Source: an uncultured Varibaculum sp.
GTDB taxonomy: Bacteria; Actinomycetota; Actinomycetes; Actinomycetales; Actinomycetaceae
DNA length: 11,060 nucleotides
Assembly (NCBI GenBank): GCA_947253735.1
Contig: CAMYAU010000049.1
Location: 1 to 11,060, forward strand
Reading direction: 5' to 3'
Shown: positions 5,593 to 11,060 of the stretch, one piece after another
Numbering within the stretch: position 1 is the stretch's first letter
Layout of the letters: each line of letters begins with the position of its first letter
Made by a program: the position numbers and the translations under genes
Notes under the pieces: model-generated
What the model saw: the letters and a program-made list of their open reading frames with translations, nothing else
The model's database searches: none
Told to the model about the DNA's origin: nothing

Positions 5593-8172
5593 CTATCCCA
5601 AGAAGTAGATTTGACGCTTCAAAGCGCTCCCCGAAGCATCTCGTTTATCGGTTTCTTCAGGTAAAGATAGGGGAGAACCATCTTTGTTGAGGGCGCGCGG
5701 TGGGGTGTTAGTAACCGCCGCTAAGGTTAAGCGGCTCTCGCCCTTTAGGAAACGCTGACAACGCACTCCTTGCCCCGCACGTCCCTTTTGTGGGTATTGC
5801 GGCAAAGGAGTGACCTTCGCACTGGTTTGCCCACTGCCAGGCCGCGAAGCGGAGATTCCCGCTACCGTTACCACCAGGGAAGATTCCAGGTCCTCTGCGG
5901 TAACCAAGGCGGCGGCGATTACTTGGTCGCCTTCTGCCAGTTTCATCCCGCAAATACCCTGACCAGTGCGCCCTTGAGGACGTACTTTATCCGCTGGGGT
6001 GCGCAGCAGTTGGGCACCGGCAGAAATCAGCACGAAAGTAGCGTTATCGCTGCCGCTGCCGGCGGAAACCACCTGATCGTCAGAGTCCAAGGTGATTATC
6101 GGATAAGAATCTTGGGTTGCGAGCACCTGGGGGCGAATCCGTTTAATAACACCGCTAGTGGTGGCAACCCACCAAATCGGGCCGTCCTCATCCAAAGGAA
6201 CTAGCCCCACTACTTCCTCTCCATCCTCTAAATTCAGTAGTCGAGAGACCGGCGGAGTACCCCGCAGTGATGGGACTGTCGCTGACCGCACCAAAGCCGG
6301 TACTTCCAGGGCAGTAAGTTTATATAAAGTGCCATGGGAGGTAATAGCTCCCACCTGACCGCGGGAAGTAGTGAGAGCAGTAGAAACAATCGCGTCCCAA
6401 GGTTCTCGTCCCTCATCAGTAGATAAAGCTTCATGCCCGGGGAAGCGGGCCACCAGGCCACCGGCCCCTAAAACTACGGTTGCCGGTTCATCTGGGATTT
6501 CCAAGGGAGTGTCTTGGTCTGCCGTTAACTCGGCCGTACCCTCTTCTGCCAGCAATACCGTCCGCCGGGGATCGGAGCGATTTTGGGCTACCTCCCGTAG
6601 CTCGCTCGCCACCAGTTCTTTCCGTTTGTCTTGGGAGGCAATTAGGGCTTCCAATTCGGCGATTTCTGCGGTTAACCGGTCACGTTCCGCCTCTAATTCC
6701 AGACGAGAAAACTTAGTTAACCGGCGCAGCTGTAAGGATAAGATATGTTCAGACTGCACATCGTCTAAATCGAAAGCCTCCATTAAGCGGGCTTTTGCCT
6801 GGGTGGCATCCTCGGAGGCGCGAATAATCTGAATAACGTCATCAATATCGAGAACCGCGATCAGCAAGCCGCGCACCAAATGCAAGCGTTCTTGCCGTTT
6901 GCGTAGGCGGTACTGGCTGCGACGCATCACGATCTCCATACGGTGATCGAGGAACACCTGCAGCATTTCTTTTAGTCCCAGAGTGCGCGGCTGGCCGTCA
7001 ACCAACGCCACCGCATTAATCCCGAAAGAATCCTCCATGGGAGTGTGTTTGAACAAGGAAGCGCGCACTGCCTCGGGGTTAAACCCGGCTTTAACTTCGA
7101 TTACCAGGCGCAGGTCATGTTCGCGGTCAGTGAGGTTTGTAACCGCTGATATTCCCTTCAAACGGCCTTTTTGTACCCCGTCTTTGATTTTTTCGATCAC
7201 TTTTTCCGGGCCCACCATATAGGGTAGCTCGGTAACCACAATCCCCATCTTCCGGGCGCTAACCCGCTCAATCGAAGTCTTAGCGCGAGTCCGGAAAATC
7301 CCCCTGCCAGTTTCATAGGCCTGGCGGATCCCATCCAGCCCCACAATAATGCCCCCGCCTGGCAGATCAGGACCGGGAATAAAACGCATTAAATCTTCGG
7401 TGGTAGCCTCCGGGTTTTCTAGCAGATGAATCGCGCCCGCCACGGTTTCCCCCAGATTATGTGGGGCGATATAGGTGGCCATCCCGACGGCAATCCCGTT
7501 GGCTCCGTTTACTAACAGATTAGGGAACGCCGCAGGAAGCACCGCTGGCTGCATGAATTGGTTATCGTAGTTGGGCACAAAATCTACGACGTCCTCATCA
7601 AGATTGGCCACCATATCTTGCGCAGTTGGTGCCATCCGCACTTCCGTGTAGCGCGCTGCTGCCGGGCCATCATCTAGAGAACCGAAGTTTCCATGCCCAT
7701 CTACCAAGGGCATCCGGAGATTAAAGTCTTGTGCAAGGCGCACAATCGCGTCATAAATAGCGCTATCACCGTGGGGGTGAAGCTTACCCATGACTTCTCC
7801 TACCACACGCGAGCTTTTCACATGCCCCTTATTAGGCCAGAGCCCCATTTCGCTCATCATATAGACGATGCGTCGCTGTACCGGTTTTAGGCCGTCCCGG
7901 GCATCTGGCAGGGCGCGTGCATAAATCACTGAATAGGCGTATTCCAGGAAGGAAGTGCGCATTTCTTCGGAAACATCAATATGAGTAATTTTTTCCTCTA
8001 CGGTTTCTGAGGCAGAGGATGTAGCCTTTTTCCGCTGCGGACGGGCAGTTACCGTTTTTGAGGGGGAGATTTCCCTTTTTTCTTTTAGGTCTGGCTGGTC
8101 GAGGGCATCCGCTGCAGGCATGGCTGCAGAAAACAGGTCAGGCTGACTGGGATCATTCGACTTTTTACTCAC
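5593..8172 (-). CDS. parC: DNA topoisomerase IV subunit A (ParC)
   Basis: DNA breakage-reunion subunit that pairs with ParE; 859 residues. The catalytic core begins near residue 62 (ITHIDVSEEMRTSFLEYAYS). The active-site tyrosine is Y175 in AARYTEVRMAP. The quinolone-region motif HPHGDSAIYD (132-141) has Ser137 and Asp141, the residues that anchor the drug's water-metal bridge in sensitive enzymes, so no target-site resistance is apparent there. A long coiled-coil region with the hinge occupies about 410-530. A C-terminal beta-pinwheel starts near 565 and has two GyrA-box-like loops, QGRTGQG (733-739) and QKGRAGQG (795-802). I call ParC rather than GyrA because its partner ParE is close by and the box is degenerate. 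The start is GTG at 8172-8170; the next in-frame ATG, residue 18, also lacks a Shine-Dalgarno. The N-terminal extension of about 60 Lys/Ser/Ala-rich residues is longer than I expect for the family. The gene is convergent with the acetyltransferases. Confidence 0.94.
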   Translation of the reverse strand: MSKKSNDPSQPDLFSAAMPAADALDQPDLKEKREISPSKTVTARPQRKKATSSASETVEEKITHIDVSEEMRTSFLEYAYSVIYARALPDARDGLKPVQRRIVYMMSEMGLWPNKGHVKSSRVVGEVMGKLHPHGDSAIYDAIVRLAQDFNLRMPLVDGHGNFGSLDDGPAAARYTEVRMAPTAQDMVANLDEDVVDFVPNYDNQFMQPAVLPAAFPNLLVNGANGIAVGMATYIAPHNLGETVAGAIHLLENPEATTEDLMRFIPGPDLPGGGIIVGLDGIRQAYETGRGIFRTRAKTSIERVSARKMGIVVTELPYMVGPEKVIEKIKDGVQKGRLKGISAVTNLTDREHDLRLVIEVKAGFNPEAVRASLFKHTPMEDSFGINAVALVDGQPRTLGLKEMLQVFLDHRMEIVMRRSQYRLRKRQERLHLVRGLLIAVLDIDDVIQIIRASEDATQAKARLMEAFDLDDVQSEHILSLQLRRLTKFSRLELEAERDRLTAEIAELEALIASQDKRKELVASELREVAQNRSDPRRTVLLAEEGTAELTADQDTPLEIPDEPATVVLGAGGLVARFPGHEALSTDEGREPWDAIVSTALTTSRGQVGAITSHGTLYKLTALEVPALVRSATVPSLRGTPPVSRLLNLEDGEEVVGLVPLDEDGPIWWVATTSGVIKRIRPQVLATQDSYPIITLDSDDQVVSAGSGSDNATFVLISAGAQLLRTPADKVRPQGRTGQGICGMKLAEGDQVIAAALVTAEDLESSLVVTVAGISASRPGSGQTSAKVTPLPQYPQKGRAGQGVRCQRFLKGESRLTLAAVTNTPPRALNKDGSPLSLPEETDKRDASGSALKRQIYFLG

Positions 8173-8178
8173 CTTATT

Positions 8179-8207
8179 ATCAAAGCAAAAAACTTAGCTC
8201 TAGTCAG
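8179..8207 (-). promoter_or_regulatory. Weak candidate promoter for a leaderless parC transcript
   Basis: On the minus strand CTGACT (8207-8202) and TTTGAT (8184-8179) are separated by 17 bases, and the second hexamer ends six bases before the GTG start at 8172. CTGACT keeps the TGAC core of the -35 consensus. TTTGAT is a weak -10, differing from TANNNT at position two; an overlapping GATAAT (8181-8176) matches better but would place the transcript start inside the gene. The bases just before GTG (ATAATAAG) contain no recognisable Shine-Dalgarno site. Confidence 0.3.
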
Positions 8208-8239
8208 ATTTGGCTCGCGGATATGAGAGCATAAGAGGT

Positions 8240-9409
8240 ATGGGTCACCGTGAGAAAACCGCGATTGGGATGCGGATATGGGATATTTTACCCTCGCTTT
8301 TTGGAGCGCTTGACTGGCAGGAGGAAACCCCGTTTTCAGCTGGGATTCGGCAGATAATGGGGGGAAAGAAACGCCGGCTGTGCCTGGTTGCCATAGATGG
8401 CATGGGGCAGCAGCTGCTTGCAGATAGGCGGGGGCATATTCCCTTTATGCGGCCTTATCTCACTCAGGCGGAGGACACCTGGGGGCAGCCAGTTAGAACC
8501 TGTATCCCTTCCACAACGGTAGCAGCTTTAACCAGCTTGCATACGGGGCTTTCCCCAGCCCAAACCGGGATGTTGGGGTATCAATGCTGGGACCCAGTTG
8601 CGGGGAAAGTTCTCAACCTGATCACTTTTGAAGGTTTTAAACGGACGGCTAGTTCCTGGTGTGACCAGCAGACCTATTTCACTCGTGCTCAGATTTTAGG
8701 GCGGGAGTCACTTGCCTTAGTCCCCCCTGATTTTGTGGGGTCTACGCTTAGCGAAATCACTTTGCGAGATGCGAATCTCAAGGTGTCTACAGATCTTTCC
8801 CAGCGTTGCGCTCAGGCTGCGGCTGCTTTTAAGCAAGGTACCGAATATGTTTACCTGTACTGGTCGCAACTTGATCACTGGGGACATAATCTGGGGTGGT
8901 CGCATCCCCGATGGTTGCAGGAACTAGAGGCGATTGATCGGGCTCTATCCGAATTGCGCGACCGGCTACCCCAGGACGTGCTCATGGCGATAACCGCAGA
9001 TCATGGCATGGTGAATGTCACCCCGGAAACCACTTTCGATTTAGCTACCTCCGAGTTAGCCTCGCAGATAGCTGCAGTTTCGGGGGAGCCGCGCGCCCTG
9101 CATATTCATTTAAAAGAGCAATACCTAGGAAAGGACCCCGCCGGGAATCGCACCCGGAATGCCCCGAATGCGCTGGTGCTAGTGCAGTGGCAGAAACTGA
9201 TTGCCGGGCGCGGTCAGATAATAGCTGATTACCGCCAGGCGTACGGTGATATTAGCGAACCAGATCGTATCGGGGACTTTACCATTTTCGCCAAGGAAAA
9301 CTATCAGTTCGTGGATTCCCGTTTCCATAACCGGGGAGTTCTGCAAATGGTGGGAGTACACGGATCATTAACCCCGGCGGAGATGAAAATCCCCTTAATC
9401 CTGGTATAA
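8240..9409 (+). CDS. Alkaline phosphatase superfamily protein, type I phosphodiesterase/nucleotide pyrophosphatase-like
   Basis: Predicted two-zinc phosphodiesterase or pyrophosphatase of about 389 residues. All seven family active-site positions are visible (numbered from ATG 8240): D53 in AIDGMG; nucleophile T93 in PSTTVAALTSLHTG; D212 and H216 in QLDHWGH; D254 and H255 in TADHG; H374 in GVHGS. It should therefore be catalytically competent. I see no signal peptide or membrane segment, so it is probably cytoplasmic; substrate unknown. The start is uncertain. TTG 8210, ATG 8240 and ATG 8270 are in frame. I chose 8240 because it leaves a short segment before WDILPSLFGALDW, which matches the family's usual opening; the AGAGG at 8234-8238 is only one base from this ATG, so it is poor support. 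The gene is divergent from parC and convergent with sepH. Relatives next to sepH and topoisomerase genes are common in actinobacteria as I recall, but no functional link is established. Confidence 0.9.
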   Translation: MGHREKTAIGMRIWDILPSLFGALDWQEETPFSAGIRQIMGGKKRRLCLVAIDGMGQQLLADRRGHIPFMRPYLTQAEDTWGQPVRTCIPSTTVAALTSLHTGLSPAQTGMLGYQCWDPVAGKVLNLITFEGFKRTASSWCDQQTYFTRAQILGRESLALVPPDFVGSTLSEITLRDANLKVSTDLSQRCAQAAAAFKQGTEYVYLYWSQLDHWGHNLGWSHPRWLQELEAIDRALSELRDRLPQDVLMAITADHGMVNVTPETTFDLATSELASQIAAVSGEPRALHIHLKEQYLGKDPAGNRTRNAPNALVLVQWQKLIAGRGQIIADYRQAYGDISEPDRIGDFTIFAKENYQFVDSRFHNRGVLQMVGVHGSLTPAEMKIPLILV

Positions 9410-9450
9410 AGCCGGTTAGAACCCCAAGAAGTCTATCTTTGCAACAGTTG

Positions 9451-10755
9451 TTAGCGCGGCTTAGTGCCAAAAACAATATCGTCCCAACTGGGTATGGATT
9501 TACGCTGGGAACGACGATGCTTGCCCTTGTTCTTCGAGTTGTTCTCTCCTGTAGCAAGCATGGTCTTGTCGTTTTCCTCCACATTTTCCATTCCCGGTAG
9601 TACCGGGGCGGCATCCACTGGATCGGAGCTAGGGGGAGGAGGAGCGGGACGTGCAGGAGACTTCGGGCTATTTTCTGACTCCAAGTCGATGGGGGCCCGC
9701 CTGGTCAAATCCAGGTTAAGAGCCTCTGTTTCCGAAAGTGTCCCCACAAAAGTGGGTTCGCTACTATCCCAAACTGTTTCCGGGCTGCGCTGAACCTGCG
9801 GGGAATTAGCAGTCGAATCTGCATGCGGAATCGTGGACTTACCCCCAAGTACTTCAGTATCTACGGGACTGAAATCGCTATGCGGAGGGGATGGCGGCGG
9901 ATTATTTTCCTCCGAGCGGGGTACGGATCGTTTCCCTGCCAGGGAAACGATCTCTGCCGGAGCTTTTGAGTCGGTATTTTTATCGGTTGACTCGTCCTCT
10001 AAATCGGAAATTTCTGCGAAATCGGTCAAGTCTTCGCCCAGAGGTATCTCGGGGGAGGCATCTCGTTGTCCCCGCGCCGCTGCGAGCGCTTCTAAGAGAG
10101 CATCCGTGCCAGTATCTGGTTTTTGTGGGGGAGTAGATTGTGGCGAAGTTACCGGGAAAAACTCTTCGAAACTCGACACCTTGGAAGCCGGTTGGGAAGC
10201 CTCGGTTAACCAGATAGCTTCCTGATCAAGTGCGCTAACAGTGGAAGAACCCGGCTCCATATGCCACCGGGCGGTCAAATCCCGGGCATCTTGGGTGAAA
10301 GTTAAAATAATTTCCCAAGGGCCTTTCCCACCACGAACCGCATCCCAACGCAAAGAAGCTGCAGAAACCCCACGAGCCGCGAGACGGTCAATAACTAGTT
10401 CCCCTAGATGGGGAGAATCCGATTCCCCGCCTACCTGACATGCTTGTGCCAGATTGGCGATATGGCGTCGCTCTGCCAAGATCGGGGTCGCATAACGCTG
10501 TACTTTAGCTACCGGCAGTTCGAACTTATCTGCGATTTCGTTAACGGTGCTACCAGCGCGAATCAAGGATTGAATCTTGCGTGGGGGAACAGTTTTTTTC
10601 GGGCTTTCCGGCACTGCCTCCAGGTTGGGGCGTTCGGGACGTATCGCGTCACGCAATTCCTGAGTAACCGCTAGGACATACCGTGTCCCCTCCTCGTCAT
10701 TGAGAATCAGCTGATTACCGTCTGGGTGCAATCCCAACAGCTCTAGGTCTTTCAT
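9451..10755 (-). CDS. sepH: SepH, FtsZ-binding cell division regulator (DUF3071)
   Basis: SepH binds FtsZ and promotes filament assembly at the division septum; this is known from Streptomyces and Mycobacterium. The 434-residue product begins with the characteristic MKDLELLGLHPDGNQLILND and the YVLAVTQELRDAIRP segment. A helix-turn-helix-like region (about 57-95: IQSLIRAGSTVNEIADKF, then VAKVQRYATPILAERRHIA) is the part linked to FtsZ regulation. The second conserved piece is WDAVRGGKGPWEIILTF with ARWHME (137-166). Residues about 190-405 are a long acidic, Pro/Ser-rich, probably disordered linker. The C-terminus is basic and ends RKSIPSWDDIVFGTKPR, the conserved SepH tail motif. The start ATG at 10755 has GGAGG (10763-10759) three bases upstream. 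It is convergent with the phosphodiesterase gene (41-base gap, no good terminator) and divergent from the DUF4193 gene. Confidence 0.93.
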   Translation of the reverse strand: MKDLELLGLHPDGNQLILNDEEGTRYVLAVTQELRDAIRPERPNLEAVPESPKKTVPPRKIQSLIRAGSTVNEIADKFELPVAKVQRYATPILAERRHIANLAQACQVGGESDSPHLGELVIDRLAARGVSAASLRWDAVRGGKGPWEIILTFTQDARDLTARWHMEPGSSTVSALDQEAIWLTEASQPASKVSSFEEFFPVTSPQSTPPQKPDTGTDALLEALAAARGQRDASPEIPLGEDLTDFAEISDLEDESTDKNTDSKAPAEIVSLAGKRSVPRSEENNPPPSPPHSDFSPVDTEVLGGKSTIPHADSTANSPQVQRSPETVWDSSEPTFVGTLSETEALNLDLTRRAPIDLESENSPKSPARPAPPPPSSDPVDAAPVLPGMENVEENDKTMLATGENNSKNKGKHRRSQRKSIPSWDDIVFGTKPR

Positions 10756-10804
10756 ATTCCTCCGTTCCCTTGCTTAGAGATTGCCACGTTCAGGGGCATT
10801 TTTT

Positions 10805-10815
10805 GCCTATTAGGC
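10805..10815. repeat. Short inverted repeat in the sepH leader
   Basis: GCCTA-T-TAGGC is a perfect 11-base dyad in the sepH/DUF4193 intergenic region. A second, overlapping stem is possible: GGCA-TTTTT-TGCC just to its left shares the GCC bases, so the two hairpins would exclude each other. It lies about 50 bases before the sepH start. It could be an operator or an RNA structure; nothing else supports either. Confidence 0.3.
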
Positions 10816-10830
10816 GCGGTGTGTCTGTCG

Positions 10831-10860
10831 TATCTAGCATTTTAGGGCTTGAAGTGTTAA
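10831..10860 (-). promoter_or_regulatory. Weak candidate sepH promoter
   Basis: On the minus strand TTAACA (10860-10855) matches the -35 consensus at five of six positions and is followed after 18 bases by TAGATA (10836-10831), a weak -10. The predicted leader would be about 70 bases. Its -35 directly abuts that of the divergent candidate promoter. Confidence 0.3.
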
Positions 10861-10878
10861 TATCCCCGCGTCTATTGT
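10849..10878 (+). promoter_or_regulatory. Candidate promoter of the DUF4193 gene
   Basis: TTGAAG (10849-10854) and TATTGT (10873-10878) are 18 bases apart. The second hexamer fits TANNNT. The predicted transcript would start near 10885, with a leader of about 39 bases that includes the AAGGGA ribosome site (10912-10917). The two parts are plausible but unremarkable matches. Confidence 0.4.
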
Positions 10879-10923
10879 TTATTTAACCGAAGACCTAAGC
10901 ATCGCTATAAGAAGGGACGAACC

Positions 10924-11060
10924 GTGGCAACAGATTATGACGCCCCCCGTAAAAATGAAGAGGAAGTCGAACAGGACTCCTTAGAAGAACTGAAGGCTCG
11001 CCGCGCGGAGGCCAGTGGTTCCTCCGAAGTCGATGAGGACGAAAACGCAGCTGCAGAAGA
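10924..11060 (+). CDS. DUF4193 family protein (partial, N-terminus only)
   Basis: The GTG at 10924 opens a frame that runs off the right edge (45 codons present). AAGGGA at 10912-10917 lies six bases upstream as a Shine-Dalgarno site. The product begins MATDYDAPRKNEEEVEQDSL and continues EELKARRAEASGSSEVDEDE, the highly conserved acidic start of the actinobacterial DUF4193 family. Full-length members are about 100 residues and carry a cysteine-containing, probably zinc-binding C-terminal part, which falls outside this window. The function is unknown. It is divergent from sepH across a 168-base gap. Confidence 0.92.
   Translation, partial: MATDYDAPRKNEEEVEQDSLEELKARRAEASGSSEVDEDENAAAE

Noticed and set aside
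5770..6832. Several plus-strand open frames of 66-153 residues.
   Set aside because: All are antisense to the well-supported parC coding sequence and have no recognisable motifs.
6975..7700. Quinolone-resistance changes in the ParC core.
   Set aside because: The key Ser137/Asp141 positions are intact, so there is no sequence sign of target-site resistance.
1287..8172. gyrB/gyrA identity for the two topoisomerase genes.
   Set aside because: EGDSALGTAK in the B subunit and the degenerate GyrA boxes in the A subunit fit ParE/ParC. The genes are also not adjacent in a gyrB-gyrA operon next to dnaA, dnaN or recF.
9410..9450. Terminator between the phosphodiesterase gene and sepH.
   Set aside because: Only tiny dyads (CAAC-A-GTTG, GGTT-AG-AACC) with no GC-rich stem or T-run on either strand; not listed as a feature.
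9464..10674. Plus-strand open frames of 65-130 residues.
   Set aside because: Antisense to sepH. Its Asp/Glu/Ser/Pro-rich linker reads as long Ser/Gly/Arg-rich frames on the other strand.

Overview
The window looks like ordinary chromosome from a mid-GC Gram-positive actinobacterium. SepH and DUF4193 are proteins known only from Actinobacteria, and the ParE and ParC sequences are of the actinobacterial type. Base composition is intermediate (roughly 50-57% GC in most genes), lower than Streptomyces or Mycobacterium. An Actinomycetaceae relative (Actinomyces, Varibaculum, Mobiluncus or similar) is the best guess, but the genus is inference. I see no mobile element, CRISPR array, tRNA or rRNA.

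Layout, left to right. Positions 1-1080 (minus, running off the left edge) encode a secreted, single-pass membrane protein with an extracytoplasmic domain that ends like the LppM/DUF3153 family and a proline/glycine/tyrosine-rich cytoplasmic tail. A divergent gap (1081-1286) separates it from parE (1287-3413, plus), topoisomerase IV subunit B. Two tandem acetyltransferase genes follow in the same direction (3454-4542 and 4542-5546). Each has a canonical acetyl-CoA loop in its N-terminal half and a degenerate C-terminal half, and the second starts on the last base of the first one's stop codon. Convergent with them is parC (8172-5593, minus), topoisomerase IV subunit A. Divergent from parC is a type I phosphodiesterase/nucleotide pyrophosphatase-like enzyme (8240-9409, plus). 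Convergent with that is sepH (10755-9451, minus), the actinobacterial FtsZ regulator. Divergent from sepH, a DUF4193 gene starts at 10924 and runs off the right edge.

ParE and ParC form the A2B2 type II topoisomerase that decatenates daughter chromosomes, and SepH acts on FtsZ assembly, so the window groups chromosome segregation and cell division genes. The topoisomerase genes are on opposite strands with the acetyltransferase pair between them, so their balance cannot be set by a shared transcript. Both start at GTG with no usable Shine-Dalgarno sequence. A -10-like hexamer sits at the same distance (-12 to -7) from each start, which suggests leaderless mRNAs; the case is good for parE and weaker for parC.

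No new multi-gene system is evident. The points most worth a second look are the acetyltransferase pair between parE and parC, the possible leaderless control of both topoisomerase subunits, and the AT-rich ectodomain of the leftmost gene.
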